A stretch of DNA of 47,431 bases from Candidatus Sumerlaeota bacterium. GTDB taxonomy: Bacteria; Sumerlaeota; Sumerlaeia; JADFCT01. The stretch spans positions 1 through 47,431 of the forward strand of contig JAPLSP010000100.1 of the NCBI GenBank assembly GCA_026398575.1. Direction: 5' to 3'. The stretch's first letter is position 1, and the number at the start of each line of letters is the position of its first letter. Made by a program: the position numbers and the translations under genes. The notes under the pieces were generated by a model that saw only the letters and a program-made list of their open reading frames with translations, was not told the DNA's origin and ran no database searches. Shown piece by piece: positions 7,559 to 16,212 of the stretch.

Positions 7559-10500
7559 TCATTTGGGCGCCAAAGCAAATGACAATTTCTCCCCAAACCA
7601 CATTCGCCCTTCAGCGGTCATCTGCAGCTCAACCGACGTCGGCGCTGCGATTCCCGGCGAAAGCGTGAATTCGCCGAAGTCCGCATCGGCGAGGCTCGGG
7701 GTGTTGCGCGGAAGCGGCTTTTTTAACTTGAGCGCGGATTCGGACGTCGAGGACAGATAAACCGCGCCGGACTTGCCTGAGGCGGTTTCGGGAGCGATCC
7801 ATTCGGCCTCCTGAAGATTGCCCACCGAAGCCAACGCCAGGACTGGCGCGTCTTTCGCCACTGCGATCCTGGCGCCGCTTTTTACCTCGACCCATTGTCC
7901 CTCGGCGTCCTTGATTTTGAGCCAGTTGAATTCCGCATTCAAATATTTCGGCGGATTCTGGCCGGTATAGGGCGTATTGCCGACGGCCACGAGCGGCGTG
8001 TTGGTCGAGTCGGTTCCTGTTCCCAGCGTCTTGATCCCGAGGGGTTTGCCTTCCTTGCGCGCTTGGGCGTAGGCGTCCCTGCCCTCGTGAAACGCAAGAT
8101 AGCAATAACCGCCCGCATGAGCGTCGCGGTCAATCGTCAGCCAGGTGTCTGGTTTGGGCAGGGGGCGCGCCGCCTGCATGAGCATTGAATATTTCAGCAT
8201 GAGCAGCGCCGCCGGACGCGGGGTTCCGTCCTGATTCATGATGCCGTAATCGCTGCGCTCGTCCACGCGGTATCCGCCCGGCCACCACCACGGCGCCGTG
8301 CCCTGCGCGCCCGCATCGAGCGCCGCCCGGTAAAAGAGCTCCTCATAATTCGCCTGCCACTGGAAGAGCGCCGCATTCGGCGACATCGTTTCATTATCCC
8401 AGACCGACTTGCCGAATTCGGACCAATAGACCGGCTTGCCGCGCGTCGTGAATTTGCAGAAGCGCGTGATGAAGCCGGCGGCGGCGTAGCCGTCTTCGCC
8501 CGGCTGGATCGCGTAGCCTTCGGGCGAGATGAAATCAATGTGCTTGGGCGTCGCCGTCAGCGTGTAGTCGTGCGGCAGCGTGTTGCCTTGGCGGAAGGAG
8601 ATAAGGTGATTCGGATCGAGCCGCCTCAGCGCGCGAATCGCATCGCCGTATTTGCGGCTCATCAGATCGTCCATGAAACGGCGATAAGCGGCCACCATCA
8701 CGCGCCAGCCGCCGTCGTCGCGCAGTTGCTGATCCGAGGGCGCGGTGACCGCTCCATTGGCCGCACGCGGCGCCTTCATGCCCCAATCCTTCTCGGCGTT
8801 TTCGAGGCTGCCATAGCGCTCGGCGATCCAGCGCTGCCAGTCGCCATCCCACTTCGGGCGGTTTGCCGCGTCGAAGGTGCTGTTGCCCGGCTCCCAGATA
8901 ATGTCATAAGCGAAGATCGTTGGATTATCCGCGAGGCGCGCCAACTGCAAAAAATCCGCGACGGCCTTTTCGTTGAAAGCAAGCGGCGAGGCGCCGCTGA
9001 GGAAAGCGTTGACCTTGATATTGTGCTTTTCGCACCGCCGCAGGAAATCCATAAAATTGCGCGGCTTGTCCACCGGATGCGTCTGAATGCTGACCATGTT
9101 GCCGCCGAGTTTTTCCAGACGCGCCAAATCCTTCTCTATCTCGTCCGGATCGTATTCACCCGGAATCAGCCAATGGCGGTTATAGCGATCCTTCTCAAGC
9201 CCCGCGCTGGAGAGCGGCCAGAAATTAACGCCAACGGGCCGCCAGGGCTTGCCCTTGAGATAAAATTCACCGTCGCGCACGGAGACGAAATCGTCCTTGG
9301 CGGGCTTGCGAGCCGGGGAGATTTCATATATATGTTTGATTATGTCAATGACTTCGCCATCTTTGGAGAGAATAATGCGAACCTGATACTTGTCCTGGAA
9401 TAATTTTGAGGGCGACCATGAGGCTTCGATGGATTTGGAGGCGCCAGGCTCGATGTTCATTTCTTCTTCCTTGGAGAAAAAAGACCCAACGCTAATCGGA
9501 CTAATGACAGGGCCTACAAAATAAGGAGCATTTGCGAGAGTAACCTTAACTTTGACAGAGTTTTGAGAACGATTCAGGACACGCGCTCCCAATTGGATGG
9601 GTTTATCTTCCGGCCCATAATAGAAATATTGCGTTCCTCCCTGCTGCAAAAAGATGCCTTGACCGATGCGCTTAGCCAGATTTGTCAGATAGGATGTCGT
9701 TATCGGGCTTTTATAAAAAGCCGCATCATTGACGCCGCAAGCCACAACGAACGCTCCCTCGTAAGGTTTCGCATTTAGCAGGAGCGCCCACAGAAAATAC
9801 CCTCTTTCCTGGCCGCGGTCTTTCGCTGAAAGAAGTGGAATCCACCGCCAGGGGCTTTTCTCCTCAATGCCATTGCCCTGAAAGCGTGTGTGGCATGAAA
9901 ACGCATTCAAGGGAATGTGCAGGGTGGCATCGTTTAGCTTGGGTGCAGGGAAGAAATCGCTGTTTTCGCATGCAATCCCTGCGATATCATGAAGGCGATA
10001 GACCTTATATGACGGCGAAATGGTTTCGATAACGGGCGGCGTATTGCGCAGCGCCTTTTGTCCCTCGCCGAAAGCGTTCTTCGCCGTCCCGATCTTATCA
10101 ATGAAGATGGCGTGCGGGCCGCCGGTGACGAGGGAGGTGTGGCTTTGCGAGACGCCGAAGCCGAGCTTCGCGGCTTGCGCGGGATTCATCTGGTCGCCTT
10201 TGCCGCCGCGCTTGTCCTTGGTGGGCGAATCCTTCCAATAGAGGAAGTCCTCGGGAGAGAGCGCATACGGCCTCCACTGCGGTTCGAGCGGGATCACGGC
10301 GATCCAGCGCGAGCCGTCCTTCTCGCCGATCTCGACGGCGGTTTGCGAAGTCAGGCCGTCGCCCTTGGCCCAGAAGCAAAGCAGCGTTTGCCCTTCGCCA
10401 AAGAACGGCGCGGGCGGCGCCGCGTTCCAGACGGTCCACCCCGTCATGTCCTTCATCCAAAGTTTCAAACAATGCCCGGCGCCGTCCGCCGCGCCCGCCG

Positions 10501-11149
10501 CGCCTGCCACGCTCACCGCGCCCGCTCCGCCCGCCGCGCGTTCGGCGCCGGAGGGAATGTCCGGCGCGTTCGTCCCCCGCATCCACGGCTTGACCTGCTT
10601 TTCGTCCTCGAAGTCAAACAAGATGCGATCCGGTTTTGTGCGGGCGCACGTCTCGCGCAGCGATTGCGCGTCCATCCATTGTCCGTTGATGCGCCACGCC
10701 AGCCGCGAAAACGCCGGCGCGCCGAGGATCATCGCGGCGCCTTTGCGTTCGAGGAATTTCTCCAACGCCGGAACCGCCGCGCCGGGATAGACTTGCGCAT
10801 TGGGGATCACATAGAGAAAGAATCGCCCCGGATCGAGCAGCGCCGGATCAGCGGCCTGCTCGCCGTTGATGGGGGAGACGTCATACCCCGCCGCGCGCAG
10901 GGCAGCGGCGAGGTGGTCCGTCACATCGAGATGGGCGCCGGGTAACGCCTCGCGCAGTATGGCGATCGCGGGTTTGGATTCGGAAGCGGAGCGTACGGCG
11001 CCAGGCAAAGCCGTCTTTTCAGCGTCAGCGGCGAACGAGATCGCGAGGGATAGCCAGAGAAGACATAAGGATACGGAAATACAACAGAACCGCGCGGAAG
11101 GAATTATGAAATTCAATCCGCGAGATTGCGCAACGGCATTTGAGCGCAT
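7559..11149 (-). CDS. Giant secreted glycoside hydrolase, clan GH-A TIM barrel
   Basis: A 1196-residue exported protein. The signal peptide covers about residues 1-41 with a cleavage-like ISFA/ADA site. An N-terminal region (about 60-165) resembles a class I glutamine-amidotransferase-like or ThuA-like fold. Beta-rich domains follow at about 165-620. The catalytic barrel spans about 640-1010, opening with GEFYLKGKPWRPVGVNFWP. The likely acid/base is E753 in IIWEPGN and the likely nucleophile E911 in YWSEFGK, as in GH5/GH42-type enzymes. A beta-sandwich tail follows. A Gly/Ala-rich linker (about 205-225) may be a degenerate repeat expansion. Substrate unknown. It lies 15 bp after the pseudopilin gene and probably shares its promoter. 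Confidence 0.82.
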   Translation of the reverse strand: MRSNAVAQSRGLNFIIPSARFCCISVSLCLLWLSLAISFAADAEKTALPGAVRSASESKPAIAILREALPGAHLDVTDHLAAALRAAGYDVSPINGEQAADPALLDPGRFFLYVIPNAQVYPGAAVPALEKFLERKGAAMILGAPAFSRLAWRINGQWMDAQSLRETCARTKPDRILFDFEDEKQVKPWMRGTNAPDIPSGAERAAGGAGAVSVAGAAGAADGAGHCLKLWMKDMTGWTVWNAAPPAPFFGEGQTLLCFWAKGDGLTSQTAVEIGEKDGSRWIAVIPLEPQWRPYALSPEDFLYWKDSPTKDKRGGKGDQMNPAQAAKLGFGVSQSHTSLVTGGPHAIFIDKIGTAKNAFGEGQKALRNTPPVIETISPSYKVYRLHDIAGIACENSDFFPAPKLNDATLHIPLNAFSCHTRFQGNGIEEKSPWRWIPLLSAKDRGQERGYFLWALLLNAKPYEGAFVVACGVNDAAFYKSPITTSYLTNLAKRIGQGIFLQQGGTQYFYYGPEDKPIQLGARVLNRSQNSVKVKVTLANAPYFVGPVISPISVGSFFSKEEEMNIEPGASKSIEASWSPSKLFQDKYQVRIILSKDGEVIDIIKHIYEISPARKPAKDDFVSVRDGEFYLKGKPWRPVGVNFWPLSSAGLEKDRYNRHWLIPGEYDPDEIEKDLARLEKLGGNMVSIQTHPVDKPRNFMDFLRRCEKHNIKVNAFLSGASPLAFNEKAVADFLQLARLADNPTIFAYDIIWEPGNSTFDAANRPKWDGDWQRWIAERYGSLENAEKDWGMKAPRAANGAVTAPSDQQLRDDGGWRVMVAAYRRFMDDLMSRKYGDAIRALRRLDPNHLISFRQGNTLPHDYTLTATPKHIDFISPEGYAIQPGEDGYAAAGFITRFCKFTTRGKPVYWSEFGKSVWDNETMSPNAALFQWQANYEELFYRAALDAGAQGTAPWWWPGGYRVDERSDYGIMNQDGTPRPAALLMLKYSMLMQAARPLPKPDTWLTIDRDAHAGGYCYLAFHEGRDAYAQARKEGKPLGIKTLGTGTDSTNTPLVAVGNTPYTGQNPPKYLNAEFNWLKIKDAEGQWVEVKSGARIAVAKDAPVLALASVGNLQEAEWIAPETASGKSGAVYLSSTSESALKLKKPLPRNTPSLADADFGEFTLSPGIAAPTSVELQMTAEGRMWFGEKLSFALAPK

Positions 11150-11164
11150 TATTTATTTTCCAGA

Positions 11165-11845
11165 TCAATTGGCAAAGTTGGGCGCAAAATTATAGCGGGA
11201 GGAGTAAACAAGCAGACCCATGCTGATGGTGCCGTTCGATGGATCGTAGAGCACAACCGGATCCTTATATGTCAATGCGGGCCCGATCCCGACCAGAACA
11301 TAATCGCCGTCTTGAGTATCTGACGGCATTTTATTCACCCAATGGGTACCGGCCGTGACAGAACTATCCCGGCAGGTGTACATATAGGATCTAGGTCTTA
11401 TCGCGTCATCGTGATTCACAGAATAGGCTGATTCCGATATCATTTCCGCAAAAGGATCTTTGGGAATGGAAGTCAGATAAGCAATCGGCGTAGTCAACGG
11501 AACATAAACTCCCGTGCTGCCGCCACGCGTATCATTGGGACTTGTAACGCCGCCAACACATAAAGGATTCTGGCTCCACAATCCAAATTCAATATGCAGT
11601 CTGTCATTACCTTTTGTGGTATCGTCGCCCCAATAATCAACCAGCATGACGTTCTTGTCGGTGCGCATCACTTCGACGCCCATTGCAAGCGTTCGCATAT
11701 CGGCCTTGCTTCTAGCAACTTTTCCCCGCGTTTGCGCTTCGAGGAAGTTGGGGATGGCGATCAAAGCCAGGATCGCGATGATTGCAATGACGATGAGCAG
11801 CTCGATCAAAGTAAAAGCCGAACGAGCGGTTTGACGTGTTTTCAT
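11165..11845 (-). CDS. Type II secretion/type IV pilin-like pseudopilin
   Basis: A 226-residue protein with a class III signal. A positively charged leader (MKTRQTARSA) is followed by FTLIELLIVIAII, with the conserved Glu at mature position +5. Cleavage would fall after A10 rather than the usual Gly. The helix runs into NFLEAQTR-K, a form common in PVC-like and Hydrogenedentota/Sumerlaeota pseudopilins. The C-terminal domain is a globular, Asp/Tyr-rich GspG-like fold. It has a strong GGGGGA ribosome site and a good promoter at 11897-11925. Lying just before a secreted hydrolase, it may be part of a cargo-specific secretion pseudopilus, but that is inference. Confidence 0.88.
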   Translation of the reverse strand: MKTRQTARSAFTLIELLIVIAIIAILALIAIPNFLEAQTRGKVARSKADMRTLAMGVEVMRTDKNVMLVDYWGDDTTKGNDRLHIEFGLWSQNPLCVGGVTSPNDTRGGSTGVYVPLTTPIAYLTSIPKDPFAEMISESAYSVNHDDAIRPRSYMYTCRDSSVTAGTHWVNKMPSDTQDGDYVLVGIGPALTYKDPVVLYDPSNGTISMGLLVYSSRYNFAPNFAN

Positions 11846-11896
11846 TTTGCGTTTTCCCCCTTAAGATTAATATAGATAGTTTTCTTTGATGAATGG

Positions 11897-11925
11897 AGTA
11901 TAGCGCGCGAGGGGCGCAATTTCAA
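11897..11925 (-). promoter_or_regulatory. Sigma70-type promoter for the pseudopilin-hydrolase operon
   Basis: On the minus strand, -35 TTGAAA (11925-11920) and -10 TATACT (11902-11897) are separated by exactly 17 bp. Transcription would begin near 11890, giving a leader of about 45 nt before the ATG at 11845. This is the clearest promoter in the window. Confidence 0.65.
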
Positions 11926-12053
11926 GCGCATTTAGCGGCCTGCATTCTTTTTTTTTGCAGATCAAGCATTAATATATATTATCTTCCTTTTTTAAGGTTT
12001 GCACTTGAAAATTCGGCTTGTTCATCCTCGCATGATCCGGCAGCATTTCCCGC

Positions 12054-12188
12054 GAGGATTGCCCATCATGTTTTCCGCATGGCGATTGGTTCTGTGAGGA
12101 TTGCCCATCATGTTTTCCGCACGGCGATTGGTTTTGCGAGGATTGCCCATCATGTTTTCCGCATGGCGATTGGTTTTGCGAGGATTGC
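12054..12188 (+). repeat. 42-bp tandem repeat, three copies plus a remnant, spanning the start of the permease gene
   Basis: Copies lie at 12054-12095, 12096-12137 and 12138-12179, with a 9-base remnant to 12188. Each contains a start codon followed by FSA(W/R)RLVL. The first copy is closed by a TGA at its end, while copies two and three read through into the permease. The start region has been triplicated in units of 14 codons. Confidence 0.9.
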
Positions 12189-15100
12189 GATACTACCGGC
12201 GGCGCAATCTGGCGCTCGCGGCGGCGGCGGCGGCGGGTACGGCCGTGCTGACCGGCGCGCTGCTCGTCGGCGCCTCGATGCGCGCCAGCCTGGCCGCGTT
12301 GGCGCTCGATCGGCTGGGACGGATCGAATCGGCGTTGCGGCCGCCGCAGTTCTTCCGGCAGCAATTGGCGCAATCCTTCCCCGGCGCCGCGCCGGCGATC
12401 CTGGCGCCCGGCTCCCTGGTTAATCCCGAGAGCGACGCCCGCGCCCCCAAAGTTCAAGTCATCGCCCTTGAACTGGGAGCGCCACTGGGAGCGCCGGCAT
12501 CTCTGCCGGCGAGTGAAGCAAGCTCAACCGCCCTCATCCCGCCCCTTATCCCGCTCCCCATCCACCTCGAAGGCTTCGAAGCAATCCTAAACGCCCCACT
12601 CGCCCTCAAGCTCAACGCCAAGCAAGGCGACGAACTCTTGCTTCGCGTCCAGAAGCCCAGCGCGGTTCCCCGCGAGTCCTTCCTGGGAGAGCGCGACAAG
12701 TCCCTCGCCACGCTCCGCTTAACCATAAAGGGCATCATTCCAGCCGAAGGTCTCGGGCGCTTCGGACTCGGCGCCTCGCAAATCACGCCGCTCAATATCT
12801 ACGTCCCGCTGGCGACGCTGCAGCGGCGCATGGAAGCGGAAGGGAAAATCAACACCATCCTCTCGCCTCAATCCGGTCCATCGCTCGAAGCGACGCTCAA
12901 AGAAAAAATCTCATTAGAGGACGTCGGCCTGCGCCTGCGCGAAACCTCCGCAGGCCTGGCGCTGGAAACAGATCGCATCTTTTTGCGCGAGGATGAAATG
13001 AAATTGGCAAGGGAGGCTGTGGGGAGAGTGGACGCAGTGGACTGGGTGGACCGGGTGGACGGAGTGGACAAAGCAAGATTTGCGTCCACCCAGTCCACCC
13101 AGTCCACCCAGTCCACCCAGTCCACCCAGTCCACTTCCTTCCCCCTTCCGGTTCTAGCCTATCTGGCCAATACGATCAGCCTCAAAGACCGCACGATTCC
13201 TTATTCCACCGTGGCGGCTCTGCCGGCGCCGGATTGGGGGCTGGCCGACTACGAGCCCGGCAAGACGCGCGGAGAAATTGCGCTGAACGAATGGTCCGCC
13301 CAAAATCTGGACGCTCGAATCGGCGATGATGTGGCGCTGACTTATTTCGTGGAAGACCCGCGCGGCGAAGGAGGCCTGGCTGAAGAAACAACGACTTTCA
13401 CCGTCGCGCGCATCGTGGCAATGGACGATGGACGCGTCAACACCGGCCTGGTCCCGGAAATGCCCGGCATTGCCGACGCCGACAAGATTTCCGACTGGAA
13501 GCCGCCCTTCCCGCTCGATCTCAAGCGCATCCGCTCGGAGGATGAGGGCTATTGGGATCAATATCATGCCGCGCCCAAGGCTTTTGTTTCGCTTCGAACC
13601 GGGCAGGAATTATGGAGTAAAGGCTATGGCCCGGCGACGTCAGTTTTGCTGGGCGACCTGCCTCTGTCGCAAGCGCGCCGGCGGATCGAAAGCCGTCTTG
13701 AGCCGGCGCGGATGGGCATGACGTTCGAACCCATCCGCCAAAAGGCTCTCCAAGCCAGCGCGGGCGCCACGGATTTCGGCGGACTCTTCATCGGTTTCAG
13801 CTTCTTTCTTCTGGCGTCGGCGGCGATGTTGATTGCGCTGCTTTTCCGCCTCAGCGTCGAAGGGCGGGCGCGGGAATTCGGCCTGCTGCGAGCCGTGGGA
13901 TTCTCATCGGCCCGCGCGGCGCGCCTGATGCTGGCCGAAGGCGCGCTGGTCGCGGGCGCAGGCGTGATCGCGGGTGGAGCGCTGGGCGCGGCGTATGCGG
14001 CGTTACTGATGGGCGGCCTGCGTTCATGGTGGGCGCCGGGCGAAGGGAATTCATTTTTGCGCCTGAGCCTGGATACATCGTCCCTTATCGGAGGAATGGC
14101 CGGCGGATGGTTGATCGCCATTGCGGCGATGGCATGGACCGCACGCGCGATGTCGCGCCTCGAACCGCGTCTGCTCCTAGCCGGGCGCCCCGGAGAAGCC
14201 TTCGCCGTACGCAGTTCCCGCCAGAGCGGGCGTGCTGCGCGCGGTTCCCGCTTCAGCGGGATTCGCCGCCATCTGGCCGCCATCGCCAGCATCAGTTTCT
14301 TCGTCATCGGCGTCGCATTGGCCGCCGGCGCGCCCTGGCTTCCTGCGACCGGGCAAGCCGGCGCATTTTTTGGCGCGGGCGCGGCGCTGTTGACGGCTAC
14401 GCTGACGGGATTTTCCGTTTGGCTGCGCCGCCACGTTTCTACCGAGCCCCACCGCCTGACTGTTGCGCGATTGGGTATCCTGGCCGCGCGCCGCAATCCG
14501 GGGCGAAGCATGCTGACCGTGGGGCTGGTCGCGTCGGCCGCCTTCCTGATCGTCGCGGTGGGCGCCAACCGCAGACCGGCGGCGCCGGCGACAAGCAAGC
14601 ACTCCGGCGCTGGAGGATTCGCCGTGCTCGCGGAAACGTCGCTGCCGCTCTATCACCCGATTGACCCGAAGCTGCTTCAGGGCTGCGTCGCTTATAACCT
14701 GCGCCTGAAATCGGGCGACGATGTCAGCTGCCTGAATCTTTATAAGGCCGCATCGCCGCGCATTTTGGGCGTGCCGGACGCGTTCATGGAGCGGGGAGGA
14801 TTTATCTTCGCCGGCAGTCTGGCGCGCACGCGGGAGGAGAGAGAGAATCCATGGCTGTTGCTAGCGGGTGAAGAGGGGAGACGCGGAGACGCGGAGACGC
14901 TGAGAGGGGAGAGGGGAGACGTGGAGACGCGGAGAGGGGAGAGGGGAGAGGGGAGACAGCAGGCGGGAGACAATAATCCGCAATCCGTAATCCGCAATCC
15001 GCAATCTCTGACCCCTGACCCCCGACCCCTGACCCCTGCCCTTAGTTCCCTGACCCCTGACCCCCGACCCCTGCCCCCTGCTCTCATCCCTGTGATCGGC

Positions 15101-15913
15101 GACTACAATACTGTTGTCTGGCAGATGCAGTCGGGGCTGGGGAAGACCATCGAGGTGGACGGACATCGGCTTATTTTTGTTGCCCTGCTCCAAGGCAGTG
15201 TTTTTCAAAGCGAGATTCTAATGAGCGAGCGCGCTTTCCGCTTCCTTTATCCTGGCGAAAGCGGATGGAGATTTTTTGCAATAGAAGAGGCTAGAGGCCA
15301 GAGGCTGGAGGCTGGAGGGCAGGGAGTTGGAGAGAGAGACGCGAGCCTCCAGTCTAAAGCCACCAGCCCGCAGCAGCCACTTAATCGTCAATCGTCAATC
15401 GTCAATCGTCAATCGTCAATCGTCAATCGTCAATCTCTCATCCGCGGTCTGGATTCCGCGCTGGCGGATTATGGCTTGGATGCGACAGACGCCAATGAAA
15501 AATTGAACGAGCTGCATTCGGTTGAGAACGCCTATTTGTCCATCTTTCAAATCCTCGGCGGGCTTGGATTTGTCTTGGGCACGCTGGGGCTGGCCATGAC
15601 GTTGCTGCGCAACCTGATCGAGCGGCGCGCCGAATTCGCGCTGCTGGCGGCCACCGGATATCGCGCAACGGATCTGGCCTGGCTGGCAATGTCGGAAAAT
15701 CTGTGGCTTTTTTGCGCGGGGCTGATTGCAGGAACCGTGATGGCGCTTGTCGCCGCTGTTCCGGCGCTGATGGACCGTCAGGCCCAACCGTCCTGGCTCA
15801 GTCTTGCGGCAACGCTCTTGATTGTTTTGCTGACGGGAATCATGGCGATCGCGCTCAGCGCTGCCACGGCCTTGCGCATTCCAGCGATTCAGGCATTGAA
15901 AGAGGAAGGGTGA
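12152..15913 (+). CDS. FtsX-like ABC permease, giant two-domain form with repeat insertions
   Basis: Inner-membrane permease of the MacB/LolCE/FtsX superfamily, 1253 residues from ATG 12152. One N-terminal helix lies at about 18-38. A first FtsX domain of three to four helices is at about 545-660 (around FGLLRAVGF) and a second at about 1130-1250 (around FALLAATGY). Large extracytoplasmic regions lie between. Upstream ATGs at 12110 and 12101 lie in a triplicated 42-bp unit; 12152 gives the natural MFSAWRLVLRGLRYYRR start. No ATPase gene is adjacent. Three low-complexity inserts encoded by short tandem repeats interrupt extracytoplasmic loops at about 290-330, 905-978 and 1045-1097, yet the frame stays open. 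Cargo unknown. Confidence 0.85.
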   Translation: MFSAWRLVLRGLRYYRRRNLALAAAAAAGTAVLTGALLVGASMRASLAALALDRLGRIESALRPPQFFRQQLAQSFPGAAPAILAPGSLVNPESDARAPKVQVIALELGAPLGAPASLPASEASSTALIPPLIPLPIHLEGFEAILNAPLALKLNAKQGDELLLRVQKPSAVPRESFLGERDKSLATLRLTIKGIIPAEGLGRFGLGASQITPLNIYVPLATLQRRMEAEGKINTILSPQSGPSLEATLKEKISLEDVGLRLRETSAGLALETDRIFLREDEMKLAREAVGRVDAVDWVDRVDGVDKARFASTQSTQSTQSTQSTQSTSFPLPVLAYLANTISLKDRTIPYSTVAALPAPDWGLADYEPGKTRGEIALNEWSAQNLDARIGDDVALTYFVEDPRGEGGLAEETTTFTVARIVAMDDGRVNTGLVPEMPGIADADKISDWKPPFPLDLKRIRSEDEGYWDQYHAAPKAFVSLRTGQELWSKGYGPATSVLLGDLPLSQARRRIESRLEPARMGMTFEPIRQKALQASAGATDFGGLFIGFSFFLLASAAMLIALLFRLSVEGRAREFGLLRAVGFSSARAARLMLAEGALVAGAGVIAGGALGAAYAALLMGGLRSWWAPGEGNSFLRLSLDTSSLIGGMAGGWLIAIAAMAWTARAMSRLEPRLLLAGRPGEAFAVRSSRQSGRAARGSRFSGIRRHLAAIASISFFVIGVALAAGAPWLPATGQAGAFFGAGAALLTATLTGFSVWLRRHVSTEPHRLTVARLGILAARRNPGRSMLTVGLVASAAFLIVAVGANRRPAAPATSKHSGAGGFAVLAETSLPLYHPIDPKLLQGCVAYNLRLKSGDDVSCLNLYKAASPRILGVPDAFMERGGFIFAGSLARTREERENPWLLLAGEEGRRGDAETLRGERGDVETRRGERGEGRQQAGDNNPQSVIRNPQSLTPDPRPLTPALSSLTPDPRPLPPALIPVIGDYNTVVWQMQSGLGKTIEVDGHRLIFVALLQGSVFQSEILMSERAFRFLYPGESGWRFFAIEEARGQRLEAGGQGVGERDASLQSKATSPQQPLNRQSSIVNRQSSIVNRQSLIRGLDSALADYGLDATDANEKLNELHSVENAYLSIFQILGGLGFVLGTLGLAMTLLRNLIERRAEFALLAATGYRATDLAWLAMSENLWLFCAGLIAGTVMALVAAVPALMDRQAQPSWLSLAATLLIVLLTGIMAIALSAATALRIPAIQALKEEG
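13026..13135. repeat. 9-bp tandem arrays in inverted pair inside the permease gene
   Basis: A left arm of GTGGAC-type nonamers (13026-13069) faces a right arm of TCCACCCAG nonamers (13083-13135), about five to six units. The arms are complementary and could form a long hairpin. In frame they encode a Val-Asp-rich stretch and then a Ser-Thr-Gln repeat. Confidence 0.85.
14871..15080. repeat. Mixed short tandem arrays inside the permease gene
   Basis: Three blocks follow one another: GGAGACGC/GAGGGGA purine-rich units, then AATCCGC/AATCCGT heptamers near 14980-15007, then ACCCCTG/ACCCCCG heptamers from about 15010. The frame remains open through all of it, giving Arg/Glu- and Pro/Thr/Asp-rich low complexity. 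Confidence 0.8.
15288..15438. repeat. Heptamer array (AATCGTC x7) and GGAGGCT-type repeats inside the permease gene
   Basis: AATCGTC is repeated seven times without error at 15383-15431, which translates as a seven-residue period (three heptamers give 21 bp). It is preceded by AGAGGCT/GGAGGCT units from about 15290 and a partly complementary AGCCTCCAG. Confidence 0.9.
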
Positions 15914-16212
15914 AAAATAAGCCGGGGGGGTAGGTCCCGGACGCCGGACGGGACAATCCTATAATAGGCCCTCGCGCGAGGAGGGGGAGATATTCTGGAA
16001 CTGGAGAGTTGGGGGCAACAGGCGACACGAACGGGACACGAACGAACAGAAGAGGAACAGGTAAGGGGACACTCCTCGCGCAAAGGCCTATATCTTGTAG
16101 GACAAGACGTCAAATCATGCAATATATTGTGGCGCCTTGTCAAGAGCAAAAAATGAAAAGATGCAAATATTTTTCAAGGATGGCTAAAACTCCCGCCCCC
16201 TTCAGCCAAACC
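15914..16212. other. Convergent intergenic region, no gene seen
   Basis: About 300 bp between the convergent permease and dxs genes. It holds GC-rich stems (GTCCCG...CGGGAC near 15937-15955 and the palindrome CCTCGCGCGAGG near 15969) that could end the permease transcript. I see no coding sequence or RNA gene. AT-richer sequence from about 16110 has no recognised element. Confidence 0.5.
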
